Assembly: GCA_021299455.1 (NCBI GenBank)
Contig: JAJTGQ010000071.1
Location: 1 to 48,381 of the forward strand
From: Flammeovirgaceae bacterium
GTDB taxonomy: Bacteria; Bacteroidota; Bacteroidia; Cytophagales; Cyclobacteriaceae
Direction: 5' to 3'
DNA: 48,381 nt
In this document: piece by piece, positions 27,019-35,089 of the stretch
Layout of the letters: every line of letters starts with the position of its first letter
Numbering within the stretch: the first letter of the stretch is position 1
Notes under the pieces: model-generated
The model's database searches: none
What the model was told of the DNA's origin: nothing
Seen by the model: the letters and a program-made list of their open reading frames with translations, nothing else
Translations under genes and position numbers: made by a program

Positions 27019-28269
27019 TTATAACCTTGCCGAAATCTGAGATCTGTCTAAAAAACCTTTGACATCATAAACGATCGTCTGACCATTTCTGATCAATGCC
27101 CAGTCGATTTGTTTGAACTCTTGATGGCTAACCGCCAACACAATAGCAGAATACTTCTTATCCAGTTTATCAATCAACCGGATGCCATATTCATGCTCAA
27201 CTTCATCACTACTCGCATGTGGATCATAAACTTCAACATCCGCTCCAAAGCTTTGCAACTCTCGAATCACATCAATGGCACGACTGTTTCTAATGTCGGG
27301 GCAATTCTCTTTAAACGTAATACCTAGAACCAGAACCTTAGAATTTTTGATGGGCAAATCGTGTTGAGTCATCAATTTGATCACGCGACTGGCAATATGG
27401 GTTCCCATGTTATCGTTGATCCGCCTTCCTGCTAGAATCACCTGCGGGTAGTATCCCAGGCTATCCGCTTTGTATGTAAGATAATAAGGGTCTACGCCAA
27501 TGCAGTGTCCTCCTACCAGGCCGGGCCTGTAGGGAAGAAAGTTCCACTTGGTACCAGCAGCCTCTAAGACTTCGTGCGTATCGATGTTCATTCGCTCAAA
27601 AATCAGCGAAAGTTCGTTGACAAACGCGATGTTTATATCCCGTTGGGCGTTCTCAATGACCTTAGCTGCTTCAGCTACTTTGATGCTCGATGCTTTGTGG
27701 GTACCGGCAACAATAATTTTATTATAGAGTTGGTCCACACGCTCCGCGATTTCAGGCGTGCTCCCACTTGTAACTTTTTTGATGTTTGGCAGTCGATGTT
27801 GTTTGTCTCCGGGGTTAATTCTTTCCGGAGAATAGCCGCAGAAGAAATCAATGTTGAACTTCAGTCCGCTAAACTTCTCCAACACAGGAACGCAATCCTC
27901 TTCCGTGCAGCCGGGATACACGGTAGATTCGTAAATCACGATATCTCCTTTCTTCAAAACCTTTCCTACCGTTTCACTGGCTTTGATAAGCGGAGTCAAA
28001 TCCGGGTTTTTATAAATATCAACCGGGGTGGGCACTGTCACAATGAAGTAATTTACGGATTGAAGTTGTTGGGCGTTTGATGTGAAGGTCAACATTTTTG
28101 CAGTCTTCAATCCCTCCGCATCCACCTCTAGCGTTCTATCAATGCCATTGGTAAGCTCAGCAATCCTCTGTTCGTTAATATCAAAGCCAATTACTTCTGC
28201 AATTTTACCGAATTCAACGGCCAGTGGCAGCCCAACGTAACCGAGTCCTATAATTCCAATTTTTTCCAT
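27019..28269 (-). CDS. tviB: TviB/WbpO-type UDP-N-acetylhexosamine 6-dehydrogenase
   Basis: A two-step NAD-dependent oxidation of UDP-GlcNAc (or GalNAc) to the uronic acid, feeding WbpB/E/D. The 416 residues show GLGYVGLPLAVEFG (8-21), TVPTPVDIYKNPDL, YESTVYPGCTEEDC, SPERINPGDK, the structural K203 in AAKVIEN, and the catalytic Cys256 in GGHCIGVDPYYL. The pattern is closer to TviB of the Vi antigen and WbpO than to plain UDP-glucose dehydrogenase. It starts one base before the epimerase stop. UDP-glucose as substrate cannot be excluded by sequence alone. Confidence 0.92.
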   Translation of the reverse strand: MEKIGIIGLGYVGLPLAVEFGKIAEVIGFDINEQRIAELTNGIDRTLEVDAEGLKTAKMLTFTSNAQQLQSVNYFIVTVPTPVDIYKNPDLTPLIKASETVGKVLKKGDIVIYESTVYPGCTEEDCVPVLEKFSGLKFNIDFFCGYSPERINPGDKQHRLPNIKKVTSGSTPEIAERVDQLYNKIIVAGTHKASSIKVAEAAKVIENAQRDINIAFVNELSLIFERMNIDTHEVLEAAGTKWNFLPYRPGLVGGHCIGVDPYYLTYKADSLGYYPQVILAGRRINDNMGTHIASRVIKLMTQHDLPIKNSKVLVLGITFKENCPDIRNSRAIDVIRELQSFGADVEVYDPHASSDEVEHEYGIRLIDKLDKKYSAIVLAVSHQEFKQIDWALIRNGQTIVYDVKGFLDRSQISARL

Positions 28270-28270
28270 T

Positions 28271-29290
28271 CTACAACTTTACTTTATAGTAATCCAAGTA
28301 CCAATCAATAAACTTACCAACACCTGCCTCAATGGGAGTAGAGGGTTTAAAGTCGATTTCATTTAGTAAATCCTGAACGTCAGCAAGGGCATCTGGCACA
28401 TCACCGTCTTGCATAGGCATAAGGTTCTTTATTGCTTTTTTACCTAATTTTTCTTCAATAATTTCAATATACCTAACGAGCTCAACGGTAGCGCTGTTGC
28501 CAACGTTAAGTATTCTATAGGGGGCAAAACTTGTTGCCGGATCCAATTGTATCCGATCCCAATCTTTATTCGATTGCGGTATTTTGGGAATAAGACGAAC
28601 AATGCATTCTACCAGATCATCAACAAAGGTAAAATCCCTTTTCATTTTACCGTAGTTAAAAACATTGATTGGCGTTCCTTCCAAAATCGACTTAGTGAAA
28701 ATGAAAAGCGCCATATCTGGCCTTCCATAAGGTCCGTAGGCGGAGAAAAAACGTAAGCCTGTCGTAGGTATGTTATACAAATTTGAATATGCATGAGCCA
28801 TCAACTCATTCGACCTTTTACTCGCTGCATACAATGCAAGTGGATGGTCTACATTGTCACTTGTAGAGAAGGGCATTTTCTGGTTACCTCCATATACTGA
28901 GCTCGAAGAAGCATAAATCAAGTGCTTCACTGGGTTATTTCGACAACACTCCAAAATGTTCAAAAACCCTTGGATGTTGCTGTGCAAATAGGTGTAAGGA
29001 TGTTCGATAGAATGACGCACACCGGCTTGAGCAGCGAGATTAACAGCATATTCAATCCCAGCGGAATAGAACAAGTCATCAACCTGCGATTTGTCACTAA
29101 TATCCAGTCGTTGAAAAGTAAAGTTTGGATAAACCTTGAGGATTTTTAGGCGAGCATTCTTTAACTGTACATCATAATAATCGTTAATGTTATCTGCTCC
29201 AATTACTTGATTGCCTTCTTTCAAAAGACGTTCTGATAAGTGGAACCCAATAAACCCAGCGGCTCCGGTTACTAAAATACGATTATTCAC
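28271..29290 (-). CDS. UDP-glucuronate 4-epimerase-like SDR protein
   Basis: An extended SDR epimerase of the UDP-GlcA/GalA (LspL/Cap1J) type: ILVTGAAGFIGFHL at the N-terminus, DNINDYYDVQLKNARL (the clade marker), AAQAGVRHSIEHP, ASSSSVYGG, Y154-x3-K158 (YAASK), and GPYGRPDMALF. It could act on UDP-GlcA or, given its neighbour, on UDP-GlcNAcA. The GTG at 29290 is chosen because it puts the first residues exactly at the family start; a TTG (29320) or ATG (29317) would add nine to ten residues and sit on the likely promoter. Confidence 0.88.
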   Translation of the reverse strand: MNNRILVTGAAGFIGFHLSERLLKEGNQVIGADNINDYYDVQLKNARLKILKVYPNFTFQRLDISDKSQVDDLFYSAGIEYAVNLAAQAGVRHSIEHPYTYLHSNIQGFLNILECCRNNPVKHLIYASSSSVYGGNQKMPFSTSDNVDHPLALYAASKRSNELMAHAYSNLYNIPTTGLRFFSAYGPYGRPDMALFIFTKSILEGTPINVFNYGKMKRDFTFVDDLVECIVRLIPKIPQSNKDWDRIQLDPATSFAPYRILNVGNSATVELVRYIEIIEEKLGKKAIKNLMPMQDGDVPDALADVQDLLNEIDFKPSTPIEAGVGKFIDWYLDYYKVKL

Positions 29291-29306
29291 TAAAACAAAT
29301 TTGACC

Positions 29307-29314
29307 CAAAAGTA
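29307..29314 (-). promoter_or_regulatory. Bacteroidota -7 element for the polysaccharide operon
   Basis: On the minus strand the bases read TACTTTTG, an exact match to TAnnTTTG. It is followed after about 17 bases by the GTG start at 29290. No TTTG was found at the expected upstream distance, so only the -7 half is supported. If used, it would make the alternative ATG at 29317 untranslatable. Confidence 0.5.
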
Positions 29315-29327
29315 CATCAATTCTTAT

Positions 29328-29335
29328 TAGATTTG
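29328..29335 (+). promoter_or_regulatory. Bacteroidota -7 element for the wzz-ccm transcript
   Basis: TAGATTTG matches TAnnTTTG and lies 24 bases before the ATG of the Wzz-like gene. A TTTG is present at 29300-29303, but the 24-base gap is longer than the usual 19. It is divergent from and adjacent to the minus-strand element at 29307-29314. Confidence 0.5.
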
Positions 29336-29359
29336 CAGAAATAATAACAGCCTATACCC

Positions 29360-30235
29360 ATGATTGAAAATCAAAAGCAAGCCAATGCCAGTTCCTCCGA
29401 TGAGATCGACTTAATTGAGCTTTTGGCGAAGGTTACGCTTGGTATCAAAAATAATTTTAGGTCACTTGTTCTTGCTTTTGTAATTGGCTCACTATTAGGA
29501 CTTGCTTTCTATCAGTTTGTACCCAAAGTATATGAAAGTAATATGATCATCCAATCTGACATTCTTACCGAATCGTATGGGGAAAGAATCGCGGAAAGCA
29601 TGGATTTGTTGATCAGGGAACAAAACTTTGAAATACTGGGTAGTCGCATGGGCATAAGCCTGGAAAAGGCGGCCTCTATCAATAAAATAAAAATTGAGAG
29701 CGTAAAACAGAAACAAACGAACACAACGGAAAAAGAAAACAATACTTTTTTTATTACAGTCCGTACGACAGACAACACTCTCCTACCTGACCTACAAAAT
29801 GGCTTGATCAATTACTTGAGAAACAATGAATTTGTAAAAGTGAGAGTAAGGCAACGACAAGACTATTACAAAGCCATGATCGAAAAAGTCGGTCAAGAAA
29901 TTAGCTCGTTGGATAGTCTTAAAAAGAGATTATTTACCGGCAAACCTATTTATTCAAATAGTGCTGAAATGATGTTAGTTGACCCGACCAATATTTATTC
30001 AAAAATTATCGAACTGAATAAAGAACAGATCAACTATAAAAATGGTCTGGAATTGGTGAACAGTATTCAACTAGTAGAAGGCTTTACTATTTACAAAAAA
30101 CCAGTGAGTCCCAAACTATCGATTAGCTTAACCGCTGGTGCCTCGATAGGGGTCTTTTTTGTTTTGACTCTCATTGCAATAAAAGGATTGCGAAAAATAG
30201 TCGAGCTCTCAGAAGAGAAACTTGGAAAAAATTAA
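29360..30235 (+). CDS. Wzz-like polysaccharide chain-length determinant protein
   Basis: A 291-residue inner-membrane polysaccharide co-polymerase: a cytosolic N-terminus with LIELLAKVTLGIK, membrane helix at about 34-54, a periplasmic mostly helical region with coiled-coil character (about 85-240), and a second membrane helix at about 254-274 preceded by KKPVSPKLS. It has no cytoplasmic kinase domain, so it resembles Wzz of O-antigen systems rather than Wzc. Position opposite the polysaccharide operon supports this. It overlaps ccmB by 14 bases, an odd partnership. Confidence 0.82.
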   Translation: MIENQKQANASSSDEIDLIELLAKVTLGIKNNFRSLVLAFVIGSLLGLAFYQFVPKVYESNMIIQSDILTESYGERIAESMDLLIREQNFEILGSRMGISLEKAASINKIKIESVKQKQTNTTEKENNTFFITVRTTDNTLLPDLQNGLINYLRNNEFVKVRVRQRQDYYKAMIEKVGQEISSLDSLKKRLFTGKPIYSNSAEMMLVDPTNIYSKIIELNKEQINYKNGLELVNSIQLVEGFTIYKKPVSPKLSISLTAGASIGVFFVLTLIAIKGLRKIVELSEEKLGKN

Positions 30236-30884
30236 AGAACTTCTTAAAAAGGAATTCACCCTTGAGCTTAGGAGAAAATCCGTTTTCTCTGGGCTAGCGC
30301 TCTACCTATTCAGCACGGTTTTTATCTATTATCTGACTTTTAATTTGAGGCAAAACCTGATCAGCCCGCTGGTTTGGAGTGCATTGTTTTGGGTGACAAT
30401 TTTGTTTTCTTCCATTAACACTATTGCCAAAAGTTTCATTGGAGAAAAGAGGGGGCAGGAATTGTATTTTTATTCTTTGGTAAGCCCCGAATCCATCGTT
30501 TTATCGAAACTGATTTATAATTTTCTCCTTTGCCTCGTCCTTGCTATGACTGGTTTGGGGTTATTTGTTTTGTTTCTTTTCAATCCTGTAGAAATCCTTT
30601 GGACTTTTATTTTAACGATTGTTTTAACATCGTGGGGCTTTGCCGCTTCGCTGACCCTTCTCTCGGGTATCGCTTCAAAAGCAAACAATAGCCATATCGT
30701 GATGACAGTCCTTAGCTTTCCAATCGTTATCTCCATTCTTTTGCTTTCCATCAAAATTACCAAGAACTGTATTGACGGACTGGAGGCTAGTACTAACTAT
30801 GATGAACTATTGACCTTATTGGCAATTAATTGCTTGGTTACCGCAGCGTCTTACTTACTGTTCCCGTATATTTGGCGCACTTAA
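30222..30884 (+). CDS. ccmB: Heme exporter membrane subunit CcmB
   Basis: The membrane part of the CcmAB ABC transporter of system I cytochrome c maturation, 220 residues with six hydrophobic helices. The N-terminal LKKEFTLELRRKS, the cytosolic GEKRGQELYFYSLVSPESI and KLIYNF are family features. It starts with TTG inside the end of the Wzz-like gene; no ATG is present near the conserved N-terminus, so TTG is accepted. The ATPase CcmA usually encoded next to it is not in the window. Confidence 0.9.
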   Translation: MEKIKELLKKEFTLELRRKSVFSGLALYLFSTVFIYYLTFNLRQNLISPLVWSALFWVTILFSSINTIAKSFIGEKRGQELYFYSLVSPESIVLSKLIYNFLLCLVLAMTGLGLFVLFLFNPVEILWTFILTIVLTSWGFAASLTLLSGIASKANNSHIVMTVLSFPIVISILLLSIKITKNCIDGLEASTNYDELLTLLAINCLVTAASYLLFPYIWRT

Positions 30885-30890
30885 TCGCAA

Positions 30891-31571
30891 ATGAAAAAAC
30901 AGTGGTGGAAAATAAGTGCTGCTCTCCTTCTGATCTATTCGGTAATGGGTGGCCTGTTACTTGATGTGCCCCGACTGAACATCGTTAATGAAACTATCCG
31001 AGCCCTTTATTTCCATGTACCCATGTGGTTTGGAATGGTGGCTATGTTTTTAGTCTCGACTTATCACGCCATTCAGTACTTGCGAACTTCTCAACCAATT
31101 CATGACACTCATTCTATTTCGTTTGCTACCGTTGGACTAATACTAGGTCTCTTGGGTATTGTAACCGGTATGATTTGGGCGAACTATACATGGGGTTCTC
31201 CGTGGCATGGTGACCCCAAACAAAACGGTGCCGCGATTGCGCTACTTGTTTATTTTGCTTACTTCATTTTGCGTGGATCGGTTGCCAACCAAGAGCAAAG
31301 AGCAAGGCTGAGTGCGGTTTACAATGTTTTTGCTTTTGCTGCTATGATTCCTCTAATATTCATCATTCCAAGAATGACCAGCTCCATGCATCCGGGAAGC
31401 GGTGGAAATCCGGGTTTTAATATGTACGACTTAGACAGCAAAATGAGAATGGTCTTTTATCCGGCTGTCATTGGCTGGATTGCCATGGGAACATGGATTG
31501 CTTCGCTACTTGTTCGAACCCACCTGTTAACCGAAAAACTTGAAGACCTTGAAGATGAACAAAATAGTTAA
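30891..31571 (+). CDS. ccmC: Heme-handling protein CcmC
   Basis: A six-helix inner-membrane protein (226 residues) of the heme-handling family that loads heme onto CcmE. The external tryptophan-rich motif reads YTWGSPWHGDPKQNGAA, the Bacteroidota form of WWD. His residues flanking it are in LYFHVPMWF and in PRMTSSMHPGSGG, expected as heme ligands. Seven bases from ccmB; its 3' end overlaps ccmD by 17 bases. Confidence 0.93.
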   Translation: MKKQWWKISAALLLIYSVMGGLLLDVPRLNIVNETIRALYFHVPMWFGMVAMFLVSTYHAIQYLRTSQPIHDTHSISFATVGLILGLLGIVTGMIWANYTWGSPWHGDPKQNGAAIALLVYFAYFILRGSVANQEQRARLSAVYNVFAFAAMIPLIFIIPRMTSSMHPGSGGNPGFNMYDLDSKMRMVFYPAVIGWIAMGTWIASLLVRTHLLTEKLEDLEDEQNS

Positions 31572-31773
31572 AATTTGTTTGGCATTGTCGGTAAGTCCAT
31601 TAACCCTTCTAGCACAAGAGGTAGAAATGGCTGATAGCTTACGCTCAAGCGGCAAAATTTATGTAGTGGTCGCCATCGTGCTTGTGATCTTGTTGGGGCT
31701 AATTGGGTATTTAATATCCTTAGACCGTAAAGTTTCTCGTTTAGAAAAACGACTCCCCGAGGCGAAAAAATAG
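31555..31773 (+). CDS. ccmD: CcmD-family small membrane protein
   Basis: A 72-residue protein: a cleavable-looking or anchor N-terminus (ICLALSVSPLTLLAQ), then EMADSLRSSGKIYVVVAIV, one strong membrane helix (about 36-54), and a charged tail SLDRKVSRLEKRL. This is the layout of Bacteroidota CcmD-family proteins, which assist release of CcmE. ATG 31555 is preferred over 31540 since it opens a normal signal-like start and overlaps ccmC by 17 bases. Confidence 0.8.
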   Translation: MNKIVKICLALSVSPLTLLAQEVEMADSLRSSGKIYVVVAIVLVILLGLIGYLISLDRKVSRLEKRLPEAKK

Positions 31774-31864
31774 GCAAATCCTCATTTACGTTTGCTTGCT
31801 GCTTTTTGCTATTACCTGTCCTACTTTTTTAGTTAAAATTCTGCCGTGCGACTTGGTTTTGGAT

Positions 31865-31872
31865 TAGCTTTG
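31865..31872 (+). promoter_or_regulatory. Possible -7 element before ccmE
   Basis: TAGCTTTG matches TAnnTTTG and ends 20 bases before the ccmE ATG, in the 119-base gap after ccmD. No TTTG at the expected -33 position, so this may be a weak internal promoter. The rest of the gap holds nothing else I can identify. Confidence 0.4.
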
Positions 31873-31892
31873 TCGTTGAAAAGGTCTGATCT

Positions 31893-32303
31893 ATGAAAAA
31901 GTCGCATATTTTGGCAATTGGAGTGATCGCAGTGGCAATTGTTATTATAATCTCTACCGCGGGAGATGCTAGTACGTATGTCAATTTCGAGCAGGCTTAC
32001 CAACTCGCCTCTACTGGAAGTTCTACCCAAGTTCACGTGGTGGGTCAGTTGCCCAAAGACGGGGCTGGGCAGGTCGTGGGTATCGAAAAAAGTACTGATA
32101 ACCTTTCCTTTTCCTTCCTATTATTAGATGACAATAACAAAGAACAAAAAGTCTTTTACAACGAACCGATGCCTCCTGACTTTCTGCGCTCTGAAAAAGT
32201 GGTGGTGATCGGAAACTATCAAAACAGTCAATTCATTGCAAAAAAGATCTTACTGAAGTGTCCTTCAAAATATCAAGAACAGAAGTTGAATGCCGGTGTT
32301 TAA
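31893..32303 (+). CDS. ccmE: Heme chaperone CcmE, CxxxY variant
   Basis: A periplasmic heme chaperone anchored by one N-terminal helix (about 5-21), followed by an OB-fold domain (VHVVGQLPKD, FSFLLLDDN, VVVIGNYQNSQFIAKKIL). In the E. coli type the heme is bound covalently by a His in HxxxY. Here the equivalent site is C123-P-S-K-Y127, the CxxxY form described for some other bacteria and archaea. 136 residues, typical length. It receives heme from CcmC/D and hands it to CcmF. Confidence 0.92.
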   Translation: MKKSHILAIGVIAVAIVIIISTAGDASTYVNFEQAYQLASTGSSTQVHVVGQLPKDGAGQVVGIEKSTDNLSFSFLLLDDNNKEQKVFYNEPMPPDFLRSEKVVVIGNYQNSQFIAKKILLKCPSKYQEQKLNAGV

Positions 32304-32369
32304 TTTGAAGATTGACTTCGTTCGACTAGGTACATTTTCAAATTATTTCATTTTCAAATTTTCAAATTG
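32301..32369. repeat. AT-rich inverted repeat in the ccmE-ccmF gap
   Basis: The gap holds TAATTTGAAGATT right at the ccmE stop and ATTTCATTTTCAAATTTTCAAATT just before the ccmF ATG. These are roughly inverted copies of the same TTTTCAAAT unit found again after ccmF (34879-34898) and at 35053-35089. They could form a loose stem-loop in the transcript. Confidence 0.5.
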
Positions 32370-34880
32370 ATGCATTACTTCATTGGCAACCTAGGCCATC
32401 TTCTGGTTATCACTGCTTTTGTTACTTCATTGCTAAGTGCATTTGCCTATTGGAAAGCTACTACACAAAAAGAAATTGAAGGCAAGAACTCTTGGCTAAT
32501 TAATGCCAGGTTCGCTTTTGTTGCCCACGTACTCGGAGTCTTTGGAGTCGTTGCTGTTTTGTTTACGATCATCTATAAACATTATTTTGAATACCATTAT
32601 GCCTACGCTCATTCCTCATTGCACCTGCCAGGGCAATATATGCTTTCCTGTTATTGGGAAGGGCAAGAGGGCAGTTTTTTGCTTTGGATGTTTTGGCACG
32701 CGATTATTGGACTGATTCTTATTAAAACCCAGAAAAGCTGGGAGGCTCCAACAATGGTCGTCTTTACGTTGGTTCAGGCTTTTTTGGCTTCTATGATTCT
32801 GGGCGTTGTTATTCCGGGCATCGATCTCAAATTAGGCAGCTCTCCGTTCATCTTGCTGCGCGATGCCATGGATGACCCCATTTTCAAATTACAACCCGAC
32901 TTCATTCCGAAAGACGGAAATGGATTAAATGCATTGCTTCAAAACTATTGGATGGTTATCCACCCTCCTACGCTGTTTCTTGGATATGCACTCACACTTC
33001 CCCCCTTCGCATTTTGCATCGCAGGGTTATGGCAAAAAAAATATGTGGAGTGGGTAAAGCCGGCATTGCCTTGGTCACTGCTGGGTGGTGGCATTTTGGG
33101 GTTAGGCATTCTAATGGGTGGCTATTGGGCTTATGAAACTTTAAATTTTGGAGGCTATTGGAATTGGGATCCTGTTGAAAATGCAGTGTATGTGCCGTGG
33201 TTGATTTTGATCGCTTCCATCCATACCATGATCACCTACAAAAACAGTAAGACTGCCCTTAAGAGCTCAATCATTCTGGTCATTGCCGTTTTCCTATTAT
33301 TGCTTTACGCCACGTTCCTTGTGCGCAGTGGAATCTTAGGCGATGCCTCTGTTCATGCATTTACCGACCTCGGGCTTTCCGGGCAACTATTGATTTACCT
33401 TCTGTTCTTTACGCTGGGAGCCATCGTGTTGGCTATCATTCGTTGGAAAGAAATTCCGTCATCTGAAAAAGAAGTATCCACCTACTCGCGAGAGTTCTGG
33501 ATTTTTCTTGGCGCCACTACATTATGCCTGATGGGTTTTCAGGTATTGTTGCCAACATCCATTCCAGTTTACAACAAGATCATTGAGATCTTTGGGGGAG
33601 CGTCCAATTTAGCGCCTCCCGCCAATCAAATTGAATTCTATTCAAAGTTTCAGTTGTGGTTTGGCGTAGCGGTAGCGCTCATCTCAGGAACGGGTCAATT
33701 TTTTTGGTGGAAGAAGATAGACAAAGAGAAACTAAAACAGGAAATGTTGACCCCTCTTCTGATAACATTGCTCCTCTTTGCCTTTACAATCGCTATTGCC
33801 AAGGTTTACAATCCCGCCTACTTGATTTTAACGCTGGCAGGGCTCTATCTCATCGTATCAAATTTCAAGGTATTATTTACGCTGGCTAAACTAAATCCAA
33901 AGTTATCGGGCGGTGCTGTCGCTCACATCGGTATTGGTATGATGCTCATTGGAGTAATGTTCTCCGCGGGTTACTCAAAAGTAGTTTCGTTGAACAACAC
34001 AGGAATGTTGATCTCAAAAGAATTACCGACAGAGTTCAATCGCGACAACCTCCTCCTTTTTATCAACGAACCGAGGTCAATGGCGGGTTATGACATCGAA
34101 TACAGAGGCGAGCGACTAGAACCCAGACAAAAAAGCGGTTTCATTAGTAAAAATGATGTTGAGCTTACGCTCGATCCGTTCAAAGTCGTGGCACTCAAAG
34201 ACATTATTTTTCAAAATGAAAAGCTCTACAATGCAAAAGATACCATCGAGATTTTTCCCGAAAACACATTTTATGAGATTGAGCTTCGCAGAGACGGAAA
34301 ATTAGCAGCCTCGCTCTTTCCACGCGTCCAAATAAATCCAGCAATGGGTGGGTTCATCGCCTCCCCTGACATCAAAAGAAAATTCAGCCGGGACTTATAC
34401 ACACACGTTTCTTTACCTATGAATCGCGAGGAAGAGCCTGAGTGGGGGAAACTGGAAGAAGTGAAAGTAAAAATTGGGGAAGAATTTTTTATCAACTCAA
34501 AATACAGTACTACGCTTGAGGAGATTAGGCGTGTTGACGAGATTGAAGGTGTGAAGCTCGCTGCTGAAGATGTGGCTGTTCAGGCGATGATCAAAGTGCA
34601 AGGGGAGCATGAACCCTACACGGTCAGCCCGTTTTTCCTGATCAAGAACAAAAGCCAAGTAGGGCGCCTGCCTGCTGAAATAAACGATTTAGGAATTAAA
34701 ATCACTCTGTTAAACATACTTCCTGAAACAAACGAATTTCTACTAGGTATCAACGCCCGACAAAAAGATTGGGTAGTTATCAAAGCACTAGAAAAACCGC
34801 TCATCAACGTGTTGTGGGTTGGCACATTTGTCTTGATGATTGGATTTGGAATGGCGATGGTGAGAAGATTCAAAGAATAA
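32370..34880 (+). CDS. ccmF: Cytochrome c heme lyase subunit CcmF
   Basis: A large polytopic inner-membrane protein (836 residues) that attaches heme to apocytochrome c. The WWD motif GGYWNWDP lies at 261-268, followed by ENAVYVPWLILIASIH. WEGQEGSFLLW is the usual upstream motif, and FLVRSGILGDASVHAF and a C-terminal membrane helix (about 810-830) complete the family pattern. A soluble periplasmic domain spans about 545-805. ATG 32370 is used; a TTG one codon upstream is also in frame. The separate CcmH/CcmG partners are not in the window. Confidence 0.96.
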   Translation: MHYFIGNLGHLLVITAFVTSLLSAFAYWKATTQKEIEGKNSWLINARFAFVAHVLGVFGVVAVLFTIIYKHYFEYHYAYAHSSLHLPGQYMLSCYWEGQEGSFLLWMFWHAIIGLILIKTQKSWEAPTMVVFTLVQAFLASMILGVVIPGIDLKLGSSPFILLRDAMDDPIFKLQPDFIPKDGNGLNALLQNYWMVIHPPTLFLGYALTLPPFAFCIAGLWQKKYVEWVKPALPWSLLGGGILGLGILMGGYWAYETLNFGGYWNWDPVENAVYVPWLILIASIHTMITYKNSKTALKSSIILVIAVFLLLLYATFLVRSGILGDASVHAFTDLGLSGQLLIYLLFFTLGAIVLAIIRWKEIPSSEKEVSTYSREFWIFLGATTLCLMGFQVLLPTSIPVYNKIIEIFGGASNLAPPANQIEFYSKFQLWFGVAVALISGTGQFFWWKKIDKEKLKQEMLTPLLITLLLFAFTIAIAKVYNPAYLILTLAGLYLIVSNFKVLFTLAKLNPKLSGGAVAHIGIGMMLIGVMFSAGYSKVVSLNNTGMLISKELPTEFNRDNLLLFINEPRSMAGYDIEYRGERLEPRQKSGFISKNDVELTLDPFKVVALKDIIFQNEKLYNAKDTIEIFPENTFYEIELRRDGKLAASLFPRVQINPAMGGFIASPDIKRKFSRDLYTHVSLPMNREEEPEWGKLEEVKVKIGEEFFINSKYSTTLEEIRRVDEIEGVKLAAEDVAVQAMIKVQGEHEPYTVSPFFLIKNKSQVGRLPAEINDLGIKITLLNILPETNEFLLGINARQKDWVVIKALEKPLINVLWVGTFVLMIGFGMAMVRRFKE

Positions 34881-34897
34881 TTTGAAGATTTGAAAAT
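34880..34897 (+). repeat. Left arm of an 18-bp perfect inverted repeat
   Basis: ATTTGAAGATTTGAAAAT, overlapping the last base of the ccmF stop. Its exact reverse complement is at 35054-35071. The pair encloses the 41-codon ORF at 34912-35037. Confidence 0.8.
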
Positions 34898-34911
34898 GAA
34901 ACAATTGAAAA

Positions 34912-35037
34912 ATGGCTAAACCAAAAAACAAAGAATCAAAGAAAGTAGCCTCAAAAGTAAAACTGAGTCTGGCGGAAGCAAAAAAATCTGCTTATATCCT
35001 TATCGATAAATGGCAGACGCAAAAGTATGAGAATTGA
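34912..35037 (+). CDS. 41-residue lysine-rich hypothetical protein
   Basis: ATG at 34912 opens a 41-codon frame ending TGA 35035-35037: a very Lys-rich N-terminal half (MAKPKNKESKKVASK) and a short amphipathic part (LSLAEAKKSAYILIDKW). It lies 31 bases after ccmF in the same direction. I do not recognise a family. Composition resembles small nucleic-acid or ribosome-associated proteins, but this is only an impression. It is bracketed by the 18-bp inverted repeat. Confidence 0.4.
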   Translation: MAKPKNKESKKVASKVKLSLAEAKKSAYILIDKWQTQKYEN

Positions 35038-35052
35038 AAATCAGAGAGCCGT

Positions 35053-35089
35053 AATTTTCAAATCTTCAAATCAGCTAATTTTCAAATTA
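35053..35089 (-). repeat. Right arm of the 18-bp inverted repeat plus an extra half unit
   Basis: ATTTTCAAATCTTCAAAT (35054-35071) is the exact reverse complement of 34880-34897. It is followed at 35077-35089 by AATTTTCAAATTA, another half copy that runs into the stop of the acyl-CoA dehydrogenase gene. Confidence 0.75.
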
